Source: Antarctobacter sediminis
GTDB taxonomy: Bacteria; Pseudomonadota; Alphaproteobacteria; Rhodobacterales; Rhodobacteraceae
Direction of reading: 5' to 3'
Assembly: GCF_019218285.1 (NCBI RefSeq)
Contig: NZ_JAHUZG010000001.1
Coordinates: 682,001 to 746,000 of the forward strand
DNA length: 64,000 nucleotides
Made by a program: the position numbers and the translations under genes. Under the pieces are notes generated by a model. That model did not search any database, had not been told where the DNA came from, and worked only from the letters and a program-made list of their open reading frames with translations. This document shows positions 1 through 8,307 of the stretch, piece by piece (the first letter of the stretch is position 1; every line of letters begins with the position of its first letter).

Positions 1-560
1 CGCGTCATGCCCTCGGCCCAGCCGGCAAGGTTTTCTGCCGAATGGTCGCGCAACTGTGGCTTAAGGCAGTGATCCAGCACCGCCCGCATCTGCGGATAGC
101 GGCGCAGCAGTTTCAGAAATGGATCAAGGTGGCGCGGGAACCCCAGACAATCAAAACTCAGATCCAGCGAGATGATCTCTTCATAGGCCCACTGCACCTC
201 GGGTTTCAGCATCCAGTTGCTGTCGGGAATATCCTGTATCATCGGACGGACGCCCGCGAATTTCGGATGCCGGGCCAGTCGCCTCAGAACATCCCGCTGA
301 CCGGGATCCTCGAAATTGATCCATCCGACAACCTTCGCCACATGCGGCGTGCAATCGGCGATCCCCAACAGATAATCCGTTTCCTGCACCGAAGGCGCCG
401 CCTGCACCAGAATCGTGCGTGTGACCCCGGTGGCGGCCAGGCCGGGCCCAAGGTCAACCGGGTGGTAGGGGCGCGTCAGAACCGGATGATCCACCGGCAT
501 CCATCCATAATCTCCACGCGCGGGATGCCAAAAGTGATGATGCGCATCAACTTGTGCCAT
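1..560 (-). CDS. Amidohydrolase family (lactonase-like), partial
   Basis: The N-terminal 186 codons of a metal-dependent hydrolase are present and the C-terminus lies beyond the left edge. The protein opens MAQVDAHHHFW; the HxH pair just after the start is the first metal-binding motif of the amidohydrolase-2 family (COG3618), which includes L-fuconolactonase, L-rhamnono-lactonase and 2-pyrone-4,6-dicarboxylate hydrolase. A GGAGG lies 5 nt before the ATG. It is the last visible gene of the sugar ABC transporter operon, 12 bp after a Gfo/Idh/MocA dehydrogenase. Hydrolysis of a sugar lactone made by that dehydrogenase is the simplest joint role, but this is inferred from context; the substrate cannot be read from sequence. 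Confidence 0.8.
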   Translation of the reverse strand, partial: MAQVDAHHHFWHPARGDYGWMPVDHPVLTRPYHPVDLGPGLAATGVTRTILVQAAPSVQETDYLLGIADCTPHVAKVVGWINFEDPGQRDVLRRLARHPKFAGVRPMIQDIPDSNWMLKPEVQWAYEEIISLDLSFDCLGFPRHLDPFLKLLRRYPQMRAVLDHCLKPQLRDHSAENLAGWAEGMT

Positions 561-572
561 ACAATCCTCCGT

Positions 573-1652
573 CTAAAGCACCAGCCGCCGGTTCGTGCGC
601 GGCAGATGGCGCGCCGTCCCGGGACCGGGATGAGAGGGACGCGCGGGCAAGGCAATCTCCTGCGAACGGCCGCTTGCCATCGCGGCCTCGATGGCGCGCA
701 TGATCGCCACATCCGCCATCCCTTCGGCGCCGTCATCCTCGGGCGGGGATCCGCAGAGGATACAATCGCTGAAATAGGCCAGCTGCGCCGCGAAATGATC
801 GCAGTCCTGTCCCACACCGCTCCCGGTTTTCGCACCATCGGAGTATTGGCGAAACATCACATCGGTTTCAAAACGAAACCCCGGGTCCACCTCGATCGTG
901 CCCTTGGTTCCCAGAACCATATAGCTGTCGCGCGCATCCGCGCCGAAACTGGCAACGAACTGCGCCAGCCGCCCCTTCGGAAAGCGCAAGGTCACCGCCA
1001 CGCTTTCCTCGACTTCCGTGAACCGCGGATCATCATCGCCGAGGGATCCCATCGCGGCAACCTCGACCGGTTCGGCAGCAAAGACATGCCGCGCGGCGTT
1101 CAGGCAATAGACACCGATATCCTGCAAGGGCCCGCCCCAGTGCCGCGCCTTCAACCGGTGATTGCCCGCATCCGACTGGAAGGCAAAGACCGAACTGAAC
1201 ACCCGGGGATCGCCAATCACACCCTCCCGAATGCGCGCCAGCACTTCGCATGTGCCCGGATCATGATGCAGCCGATAGGCCGTCATCAAAAACGCGCCAC
1301 TGGCCTGCGCGGCGGCGATCATCGCCTTGCATTCGGCCAATGTCGGGGCCAGCGGCTTTTCAACCAATGCATGTTTTCCCGCCTTCAAGGCACGGATCGC
1401 GAAATCCGCATGCAGCGAATTGGGCAAGGCGATATAGACGGCGTCGATCCTGTCGGAAGCCAGCAGCGCGTCGTAATCCGCATATTCCAGCACCTCGGGG
1501 ATGCCGTGAAACCCCGCCAGCCGCCCGGCCGCATCCCGGTTGCCGCTGACAATGGTGGCAACCTCTGCCTGGCGGACCTGCGCGACCGCCGGTAAAAAGG
1601 CAATCTGCGAAATCCAGCCAGCCCCGACCACCGCATAACGTACCCGTTCCAA
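573..1652 (-). CDS. Gfo/Idh/MocA family NAD(P)-dependent oxidoreductase
   Basis: A 359-aa cytoplasmic dehydrogenase, a usual length for the family. It opens with a Rossmann fold (VRYAVVGAGWIS) and has the EKP motif near residue 97, whose lysine is catalytic in this family. I chose a TTG start at 1652 because GGAGG sits 6 nt upstream and the Rossmann strand begins at once; the upstream frame carries a repeat-like intergenic sequence that would code for low-complexity residues. It lies between the sugar-binding protein and the amidohydrolase in one operon and probably oxidises the imported sugar or polyol. The substrate is unknown. Confidence 0.88.
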   Translation of the reverse strand: MERVRYAVVGAGWISQIAFLPAVAQVRQAEVATIVSGNRDAAGRLAGFHGIPEVLEYADYDALLASDRIDAVYIALPNSLHADFAIRALKAGKHALVEKPLAPTLAECKAMIAAAQASGAFLMTAYRLHHDPGTCEVLARIREGVIGDPRVFSSVFAFQSDAGNHRLKARHWGGPLQDIGVYCLNAARHVFAAEPVEVAAMGSLGDDDPRFTEVEESVAVTLRFPKGRLAQFVASFGADARDSYMVLGTKGTIEVDPGFRFETDVMFRQYSDGAKTGSGVGQDCDHFAAQLAYFSDCILCGSPPEDDGAEGMADVAIMRAIEAAMASGRSQEIALPARPSHPGPGTARHLPRTNRRLVL

Positions 1653-1659
1653 TAGCGGC

Positions 1660-1732
1660 CTCCCTGCTTCCTCTTGGCAAAAATACTCCGGGGGAGGCCG
1701 CAGGCCGGGGGCAGCGCCCCCTTGCCCGGCCT
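1660..1732 (-). repeat. Intergenic hairpin plus GGAGTATTTTT-type motif
   Basis: Between the binding-protein and dehydrogenase genes lies a GGGGGC/GCCCCC hairpin (1707-1721) flanked by AGGCC/GGCCT. On the minus strand it is followed by CTCCCCCGGAGTATTTTTG and a purine-rich GAGGAAG stretch. I recognise this arrangement as a motif recurring between genes in Rhodobacteraceae genomes. The hairpin and T-run could attenuate transcription, and the purine tail leads into the ribosome-binding site of the dehydrogenase gene. The recurrence is from memory and was not counted here. Confidence 0.5.
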
Positions 1733-1789
1733 CACCATGCAAACGGCGACACATTGCAGCGCCGCCGTTCTCCACCTCTGCCTTGCGCC

Positions 1790-2770
1790 TTACTTCACGC
1801 AGGTGTCGATGTTGTCGTTGTTGCAGACATCCAGACCGGTAAAGATCGGATCCTCAACATCTTTGCCCTCGGCAATCTCCTTGAGGATATACATGGCCTT
1901 ATAGCCCATCTCATAGGGGCGCTGTCCGACCAGCCCGTTGCCAAGACCATCCTTGGTCTGTGCCAGCTGCATTGGCAATGTGTCGGCCACGACAATTGTC
2001 AACGCACCGCTGTCCATCTTGCCTTTGTAGGGTTCCGCCGCATTCCGATAGGCATTGTCGAACCACTGGGTAAAGGCCCCCGTCGACAAAAAGGCCGTCA
2101 GGTCCGGGTTCGCGGCAAGGATATCCGTCAGACCCTGCACCGCGACATTGCCATCGTCATTGGTGATGAGCGGGCAACCGGCAATTTCGGTCCAGCCATT
2201 GTCACCGTCCAGCGGACGGCCCGGCGGATCGCCCAGTTCCATCCCGGCAAGGGTTTCGCGGGCCCCCAGCAGACGCTCATTGTGGTTTGCCGCCGCGGCG
2301 CCGCCGGTTTGCAGACAGATCGTGCCGCCATCGGGATGGCGCGCCATGACCAGTTCGGCCAGGTGGACACCGATGTTATAGTTGTTGGTGCCCACGTAGG
2401 TGGTGCGCAGCGCCTTGTCCTCGTCCAATAGATCCGAGTCCCAGGTCATCACCGGGATACCGGCGTCCACGGCCGCCTTCAGAACCTTGGCCATGGCGGG
2501 CGCGTTCGAAGGCGCGACGGCGATCCCGTCCACTCCCTTGGTAATCAGGTCCTGCACGATCTGGATCTGTTCCAGTTCGGTGTGTTCGCCGGGGCCGATG
2601 TATTCGCAGGTCACATCCGCCAGTTCCTCTTGCGCGGCGTAACAGCCATCGCGCGCAAGATCGAAGAACGGGTTGTTCATCGCCTTGGGCACCAGCGCAA
2701 ATGTATACTCCGCCGAGGCCATCATCGGGGCCATGGCACAGAACGCCGTTGCGATCAGTAATTTCTTCAT
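1790..2770 (-). CDS. Sugar ABC transporter periplasmic binding protein
   Basis: A 326-aa exported protein with a Sec signal peptide (MKKLLIATAFCAMAPMMASA). The mature part resembles the ribose/galactose-type periplasmic-binding fold (peripla_BP_4), with an early MNNPFFDLARDG segment like the sugar-contacting start of RbsB-type proteins. The start at 2770 is set by a GAGG motif and the signal peptide. The downstream ATPase and permease of this operon are of the same CUT2 class. The ligand is unknown; a monosaccharide or polyol is likely because two sugar-oxidation-type enzymes follow. Confidence 0.9.
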   Translation of the reverse strand: MKKLLIATAFCAMAPMMASAEYTFALVPKAMNNPFFDLARDGCYAAQEELADVTCEYIGPGEHTELEQIQIVQDLITKGVDGIAVAPSNAPAMAKVLKAAVDAGIPVMTWDSDLLDEDKALRTTYVGTNNYNIGVHLAELVMARHPDGGTICLQTGGAAAANHNERLLGARETLAGMELGDPPGRPLDGDNGWTEIAGCPLITNDDGNVAVQGLTDILAANPDLTAFLSTGAFTQWFDNAYRNAAEPYKGKMDSGALTIVVADTLPMQLAQTKDGLGNGLVGQRPYEMGYKAMYILKEIAEGKDVEDPIFTGLDVCNNDNIDTCVK

Positions 2771-2813
2771 GAGTATCCTCCCTGGTACATGAAGACTGGT
2801 GAAACGGGGATCG

Positions 2814-3872
2814 TTACTTGCCCCCGCGATTGCGAAGCTGTTCCAGCAGAACTGCAAGAATGAGGAACAGTCCGACAAAGAACTGCTGCCAAAGCGCCGG
2901 GATACCGGCCAGCAACAGGGAATTGCGGATCAACTCGACCAAGGCGGCGCCGATGGGCGCGCCCAGTGCATAAACCACGCCGCCCATCAGGTTGGCGCCG
3001 CCGATGACGCTGGCGGCGATCACGTTCAGCTCATAGGTGGCGCCCATGCCGTTGGTGGCCGATCCAGTGTAGCCGATGAACATGAAGGCCGCGATGCCGG
3101 TGCAGATCGAACAGACCATATAGACCGAGACGATCACCCGCTCGACCGGGATGCCCGAAAGCTTGGCCGCATGGGCATTGCCGCCGATGGCGATCACCCA
3201 GCGGCCCCATTCGGAATAGCGCCAGACCCAAAGGAAAAACAGCGTCATCGCAATCAGAACCCAGACGACGTTGGGCACACCCAGCAGACTGCCGCCGCCG
3301 ATCCATTCAAAGATCTCCTGATCGGGGCCGAATTCGTAAACCATCTTGTTGTTCGAGATCACCATGGCGATGGACCGCGCCATCGCCAGCATCCCCAGTG
3401 TCACGACAAAGGGGGCCAGCCGCACATAGGCGATCAGGACCCCGTTGATGAATCCGATCAGCGCCGCGGTGCCGATACAGGCCAGAAAGCCGATCTCGAC
3501 CCCCCATCCGGCTTGCAGAACCAGTGCAAGATTGATGCCACAAAGCCCCAGCAGCGACCCAACCGAAAGATCGATGCCCGCGGTGCAGATCACAGCGGAC
3601 ATGCCCAGCGCCATGATGCCGAAAAAGGCAAGGTTGCGGGTGATGTTGAACATGTTGCGTTCAGTCAGGAAGGCGTCGGACACAAAGGTCATCACGAAAC
3701 CGATGGCAAGGATCGCCACGAAAACCCAGAACGGCTGGGTGCGGATGATGGCCCCGATCCCAGACACCTCTTGGCGCAGGGTGATGCTGTCGTCGATGGC
3801 GGCATGGTCCACGGTCGGGGTTTGCGCGGTCTTGTCATGCGCCGCTTGCGGGGATTGCGTGCTGTCGGTCAT
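2814..3872 (-). CDS. Sugar ABC transporter permease (RbsC-like)
   Basis: A 352-aa inner-membrane permease of the BPD_transp_2/CUT2 class. A hydrophilic N-terminal tail of about 45 residues precedes eight to ten hydrophobic segments. The signature TAGIDLSVGS occurs near residue 120, as in RbsC-type permeases. The start codon overlaps the ATPase stop (ATGA), so translation is probably coupled. It forms the membrane channel of the importer with the adjacent ATPase and binding protein. Confidence 0.92.
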   Translation of the reverse strand: MTDSTQSPQAAHDKTAQTPTVDHAAIDDSITLRQEVSGIGAIIRTQPFWVFVAILAIGFVMTFVSDAFLTERNMFNITRNLAFFGIMALGMSAVICTAGIDLSVGSLLGLCGINLALVLQAGWGVEIGFLACIGTAALIGFINGVLIAYVRLAPFVVTLGMLAMARSIAMVISNNKMVYEFGPDQEIFEWIGGGSLLGVPNVVWVLIAMTLFFLWVWRYSEWGRWVIAIGGNAHAAKLSGIPVERVIVSVYMVCSICTGIAAFMFIGYTGSATNGMGATYELNVIAASVIGGANLMGGVVYALGAPIGAALVELIRNSLLLAGIPALWQQFFVGLFLILAVLLEQLRNRGGK

Positions 3873-4609
3873 GCTGCCTGTATCGCTCCGATGATAAGAC
3901 CCGTGACTTCCTCGGGGCTGGTGTCGTCAATGCGTTTGTCGGCGACCTTGGTGCCGCGACGCAAAACCGCGACACGGTCACAAACCTCGAAGACATCGGG
4001 CATCCTGTGGCTGACAAGGATCACCGCGTGCCCCGTCGCCTTGAGCCGCTTTATCAGGTTCAGAACCTCGGCCACCTGTCGGACGGAAATTGCCGCCGTC
4101 GGTTCGTCCATCAAGACCAGCTTGGGATCGGACAGCCGGGTGCGGGCGATGGCGACCGCCTGACGTTGCCCGCCCGACATCTGTTTCACAAGATCGCGGG
4201 GACGGGTTTCGGATTTCAACTCGCCGAACAGTTCGCCGGCTTTCTGGTACATGGCCGCGTGGTTCAGTTGCCGGAACGGCCAGATCCCCGTTTTGATCTC
4301 GCGGCCAAGGAACACGTTGGCCGCCGCCGTCAGGTTGTCGCAAAGCGCAAGGTCCTGATAGACGATTTCGATGCCGTTTTCGCGGGCGTCGATGGGTTTC
4401 GAGAAATGCACCGGTTTGCCGTCGATGCGGATTTCGCCCGTGGTCGGGGGGAAATTCCCGGCAATGATCTTCATCAGGGTGGATTTCCCGGCACCGTTGT
4501 CGCCCATCAACCCGATCGCCTCTCCGGGGCCGATGCTGAGGTCGACCCCGTTCAGGGCATGGATGGCGCCAAAGCTTTTCGTGACCTGTCTGAGCTCCAT
4601 CAAGCTCAT
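3869..4609 (-). CDS. Sugar ABC transporter ATP-binding protein
   Basis: A 246-aa cytoplasmic ATPase with Walker A GDNGAGKST, the Q-loop region, signature MSGGQRQ, Walker B LVLMDEP and the switch histidine in LVSHRM. It has one ABC domain, unlike the duplicated RbsA type of about 500 aa, so it must work as a homodimer. GGGAGGG lies 9 nt before the ATG at 4609. It is the first gene of the operon ATPase-permease-binding protein-dehydrogenase-amidohydrolase. Confidence 0.92.
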   Translation of the reverse strand: MSLMELRQVTKSFGAIHALNGVDLSIGPGEAIGLMGDNGAGKSTLMKIIAGNFPPTTGEIRIDGKPVHFSKPIDARENGIEIVYQDLALCDNLTAAANVFLGREIKTGIWPFRQLNHAAMYQKAGELFGELKSETRPRDLVKQMSGGQRQAVAIARTRLSDPKLVLMDEPTAAISVRQVAEVLNLIKRLKATGHAVILVSHRMPDVFEVCDRVAVLRRGTKVADKRIDDTSPEEVTGLIIGAIQAA

Positions 4610-4830
4610 GCGTGTAACCCTCCCAAGTTCTGCACTTCGCGCCGTGCGGAACACACGACGGCGCAAACAGCCAACCGGGCGCGGCCAAGGCGCGCCGGGG
4701 GACCCGCGCCTGCAACGGCGCCCCAGAGATCAAGTGCAGTTTTGCCACCTTTGCGGTAGCAGCCTCCCGTTTGTGTACCGGAGTATGCCCAGTTAACGCT
4801 AAACCTCAAAGCCTTTAGAGGTCAAAAGAA

Positions 4831-4847
4831 TGATGCGAAACGCATCA
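4831..4847. promoter_or_regulatory. Palindromic operator candidate
   Basis: TGATGCG-AAA-CGCATCA is a perfect 7-bp inverted repeat with a 3-bp centre, about 220 bp upstream of the sugar operon start. The shape fits a dimeric repressor of LacI or GntR type. No such regulator gene is in the window, so the regulator is unknown. Confidence 0.45.
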
Positions 4848-5025
4848 ATTTTTGACGGGTGAATTCGGGCGCTGTCCCCGGATGGTCCCGACCAGCGTTC
4901 AAAAATGCTTGGCAATACTTGCGGATAAGCGGTTTCCCCAACGGTCTTTTGCACCAGCACGGAACGGTTTGAGCGGCCGGGCCCGCATGATCCCTGTGCA
5001 AAATCATGCAGGGTTTCCGAAAAAA

Positions 5026-5039
5026 TTGACTCAGATCAA
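5026..5039. promoter_or_regulatory. FNR-type box
   Basis: TTGACTCAGATCAA matches the FNR/FnrL consensus TTGAT-N4-ATCAA at nine of ten specified positions. It lies 111 bp upstream of the RTX start codon, so low-oxygen control of that gene is plausible. The site is known from alphaproteobacterial FnrL regulons; its use here is inferred. Confidence 0.55.
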
Positions 5040-5149
5040 TGCTTCCGGCGTGGTTTCGGAAAACATGTCGAAATCGAGATATTTTATTTGCGGAATGTTT
5101 CGAGCGACGAAATCACCAAGTACACCGGGAACGGGAGGGATCAGGAACC

Positions 5150-8100
5150 ATGGCCGACCCAACAACCATCACGACGCCAACCTACAGCGTGACGCATGTT
5201 TTCAGCACCAACGACGTCACAGGCACCTATGACGGGCTGACGCAGGGAGATATTCCGCCCGGCGACCTGCCGATCGTCGATTTCACGGCAACGCCGATGA
5301 TCACCAAGGACGGCGTGATGCTGTACCCGGTAGACAGCGAGTTCGGTTTCTACGTGACCGACTGGTCCGGTGCCGAAGACAAGATCCGTGATTATGACTA
5401 TGCCGAGGGCTATGTCGGAAACCTGACAGGCCCCGCCGGCGAACAGTTGGGGATCGTGGTCTCCGACGCCAAGACCGACACATTCCAGACCCCCGCGGTG
5501 CTGGGAACATGGCTGGGCGGGCTTGGCGGCAATACGGTCAAGGCCTCGACCGAGCACTACAGCGTCATGCAACAGGTGCTGTCCGACCAGCGTTACCCGG
5601 GGGATCCGGATGCCGAATACCCGCTGGACGACAACCTGATCCTGCTTAGCCAGAACCCGGCATGGGACGGTCAATACGTGGCCGACATCCTTGCTGACCC
5701 GGTGGGCTATGGCGTCGTGGACAAGAACAGCGACGGGGTGCTGGACATCCGCGATCTGCTGAACCCGAATGAATCCACCATTGAATATGACATTGCCTAC
5801 AGCAGCGATTACTCGGTGACGCTCAAGGACGATGGCAAGCTGCTGTATCGCTGGGGCAACCTGGTCAAACGCCCGAACGACATCCGGCTGGAAGCGACGA
5901 TGGACCTGCCGGAGGAATGGAACGAGGCGGATGCCTCCAGCGGATTGATCCCGTTGTACAAGGTGACAGAGGCAGAACTGGTCACCAACCACACGATCAC
6001 CAACAATCCAAACGATCAGATCCGCCCCGAAGATTTTGAAAACGAAGCGGCCATCGGCAGGCTGCCAACCTATGCAGTCATTCCCGACTATGATCTGGAC
6101 GGCAACGGCCCGCGCGAAGTCTGGGTGTCCACAGCTGATTATTATGCCGGCGATGGCACATTGTATCCGGCGGGTACGATCCTCAAGGATGCCTGGCTGG
6201 CCGAACAGGCCGCCTTGTCGCCACTGGCGGCGCAGGGGCTTGCCTCGGAAGACATCCTTGAAGGCTATACCAACGCATGGTTCACCACCATGGACCGCGA
6301 ACCCTTCGAGGCCGATATGGACGCCAACGGCGACTATATCTCTGGCCCGCGCTGGCGCTTGCAGCCGGACAAATACGGTCAGGACCTGCCCGGCGTGGTG
6401 ATCCCGATCGACCCAAGCGACCCGCTGCCCGTCACCAGCGGAGAAGAGAAATACGTGGTTGGAACGGATGACACCACGGTCATCAACCTGCTGGACTGGG
6501 GCACACCCGTTTCGCCGCTGTCGATCAGCGCCGGTTGGCACAACAACAGCGGACTGGTGTCGGAAAACGGGCTGAACATGACCGACGGGTTCGACGTGGC
6601 CTTTTACGTCAAGGGCGACATCAAACCGGCAACGCTTTACGACACCACGCTGAACATGGTCTACGAGGAAATCCCGATCCACGACGCGGCCGTTGCAATC
6701 AATGGCACCGCCGGGGATGACCATCTGGTCGGGCAGGGCGGCAACACCTTTACGGGCGGCGCGGGCAGTGACCTCTTCGTTTTGTCCTACGGCAAAGACG
6801 GCGACACGGTTTATGCCACCAGCACGATCACCGATTTCACCGACGGCGAAGACGTGATCGGCCTGATTGATCTGGATGTGGACGACGTAAACTTCCTGTC
6901 CAAGGTCACGCAGGTCGTTGTGAATGGCAATCTTGAAATCTCGGTCAACGGCAACCGGATTGCGGTGCTGCAAGGCGTGACCGAGGCGCTTGGGCTGGAG
7001 GACTTCCTGCTGATCAATCGGCAGCCGGACGTGCCCGTCGACGGCACCAGCGGCGACGACCTGCTGGTCGGAACTGTGGGTGACAACATTCTGGACGGAA
7101 TGGATGGCAATGACACCATTCTGGGTCAGGGCGGCGAAGACGTCCTGCTGGGCGGGGACGACGATGACGAGTTGCTGGCAGAACCGGTCAACGCGATCTT
7201 TGACACCGCCGCCGATCAGGTCTTCCGCATGTACCAGACAGCCTTTGACCGGCTGCCGGACCTGTCGGGGCATCTCAGCTGGACGCTGGGCATCGTGTCG
7301 GGTTCGCTGGACGTTCTGTCCATGGCGGCGACCTTCCTCAACACGCCCGAAGGCATCGCCACCTTTGGTTCCCTGTCCAACACGGATTTCGTCATCGCGA
7401 TGTATGAAAACGCGTTGAACCGCCTGCCGGATGCCGGGGGACTGGCCTTTTGGGTGAACCTTCTGGACACGGGCGCCAAGACCCGGGCCGAGATCATGGT
7501 TTTCTTCTCGGAAAGCCCCGAGTTCATTGCCAACACCGGCCCCGAGGCGCTGGAGTTTTCGTTGGCGGGCCACCAGCAAAGCTTTACCGACGAGGCGTAC
7601 CGCCTGTTTTTGGGCACGCAGGGCGTCGAACCGGATGCGGCCAGCATCGAGGCGATTGCGCTGGAACTGGCACAGGGCGACAGTCTGCTGGAGGTCGCCA
7701 ACGACCTGTTCACCTCGGCAACATCGACGGCGCTGTTCGGTGGCACCACCAACGCCGAGTTCGTGACGCTGGTTTACGACATCTTGCTGGATCGCGGCGT
7801 GGATGCCGGCGGGCTTGCCTCGTGGACCGGGCTGCTGGACGCCGGAACACTGACCCGCCCGCAGGTCATCGTTGCCGTGGCACAAAGCGGCGAGGCCAAG
7901 ACCAAGCTGGCGGATGATCTTGTCGATCACATGCGGGCGCTGGGTCAGGATGACTTGCTGGTAGGCGGGGCGGATGACGACGTGCTGTTTGGCGGCATTC
8001 TGTCCGACACCTTCCAGTTTGATGCGACCGAACCCGGTTCGGATGAGGTGGTTGCCATCGAAGCCTGGGACGTGTTGGAGTTCGCCAACTTCGGCTACGG

Positions 8101-8230
8101 CACGGCGGCGCAGGTTCTGGCCAACATGACCCAGGTGGGCGACGATGTTGTCTTTGCCGATCAGGGCGAAACCATCACCTACCTCAACACCCAACTGGGC
8201 GAGATCACCGAGGACATGATCCTCGTTTGA
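5150..8230 (+). CDS. RTX protein with DUF4214-like repeats
   Basis: A 1026-aa acidic protein, probably secreted by a type I system since no N-terminal signal peptide is visible. The first ~515 residues match no family I recognise, apart from an EF-hand/dockerin-like loop DKNSDGVLDIRD near residue 191. Glycine-aspartate RTX repeats follow (about 518-545 and 631-680, for example GNDTILGQGGEDVLLGGDD). Three DUF4214-like helical repeats lie at about 690-920 (MYQTAFDRLPD, MYENALNRLPDAGG, VYDILLDRGVDAGG), then a last RTX patch at about 930-958. ATG 5150 is preferred because GGGAGG precedes it. No T1SS ABC/HlyD genes are in the window. A surface or extracellular calcium-binding role is likely; the activity is unknown. 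Confidence 0.85.
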   Translation: MADPTTITTPTYSVTHVFSTNDVTGTYDGLTQGDIPPGDLPIVDFTATPMITKDGVMLYPVDSEFGFYVTDWSGAEDKIRDYDYAEGYVGNLTGPAGEQLGIVVSDAKTDTFQTPAVLGTWLGGLGGNTVKASTEHYSVMQQVLSDQRYPGDPDAEYPLDDNLILLSQNPAWDGQYVADILADPVGYGVVDKNSDGVLDIRDLLNPNESTIEYDIAYSSDYSVTLKDDGKLLYRWGNLVKRPNDIRLEATMDLPEEWNEADASSGLIPLYKVTEAELVTNHTITNNPNDQIRPEDFENEAAIGRLPTYAVIPDYDLDGNGPREVWVSTADYYAGDGTLYPAGTILKDAWLAEQAALSPLAAQGLASEDILEGYTNAWFTTMDREPFEADMDANGDYISGPRWRLQPDKYGQDLPGVVIPIDPSDPLPVTSGEEKYVVGTDDTTVINLLDWGTPVSPLSISAGWHNNSGLVSENGLNMTDGFDVAFYVKGDIKPATLYDTTLNMVYEEIPIHDAAVAINGTAGDDHLVGQGGNTFTGGAGSDLFVLSYGKDGDTVYATSTITDFTDGEDVIGLIDLDVDDVNFLSKVTQVVVNGNLEISVNGNRIAVLQGVTEALGLEDFLLINRQPDVPVDGTSGDDLLVGTVGDNILDGMDGNDTILGQGGEDVLLGGDDDDELLAEPVNAIFDTAADQVFRMYQTAFDRLPDLSGHLSWTLGIVSGSLDVLSMAATFLNTPEGIATFGSLSNTDFVIAMYENALNRLPDAGGLAFWVNLLDTGAKTRAEIMVFFSESPEFIANTGPEALEFSLAGHQQSFTDEAYRLFLGTQGVEPDAASIEAIALELAQGDSLLEVANDLFTSATSTALFGGTTNAEFVTLVYDILLDRGVDAGGLASWTGLLDAGTLTRPQVIVAVAQSGEAKTKLADDLVDHMRALGQDDLLVGGADDDVLFGGILSDTFQFDATEPGSDEVVAIEAWDVLEFANFGYGTAAQVLANMTQVGDDVVFADQGETITYLNTQLGEITEDMILV

Positions 8231-8250
8231 TTTGGCCACAGCCAAAAAGG

Positions 8251-8279
8251 GGTGCCGCGCAGATCGCGCGGCACCTTTC
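8251..8279. terminator. Bidirectional terminator between RTX and MauG genes
   Basis: A perfect 10-bp stem, GGTGCCGCGC/GCGCGGCACC with a 5-nt loop, is followed by TTT on the plus strand and CCTTTTTGG on the minus strand. It lies between two convergent genes and can serve both. Confidence 0.8.
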
Positions 8280-8307
8280 GTGTGTCAGAGGGATGCCCGC
8301 GGGCGGG

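Larger units (their letters stand above)
4610..5149. other. Divergent intergenic region with two operator-like sites
   Basis: This 540-bp gap separates the leftward sugar operon from the rightward RTX gene. It holds a perfect palindrome at 4831-4847 and an FNR-like box at 5026-5039, listed separately. No convincing coding sequence or RNA gene was seen. Confidence 0.6.

Noticed and set aside
2799-4163. 454-codon plus-strand frame across the permease and ATPase genes
   Set aside because: His/Asp/Gly-rich shadow; both genes on the other strand have unmistakable ABC motifs.
5141-8245. Long minus-strand open frame of about 1034 codons antisense to the RTX gene
   Set aside because: It mirrors the RTX gene in the opposite frame, has His/Gln/Arg/Val-rich composition typical of GC-rich shadows and no domain; the plus-strand protein has clear repeats.
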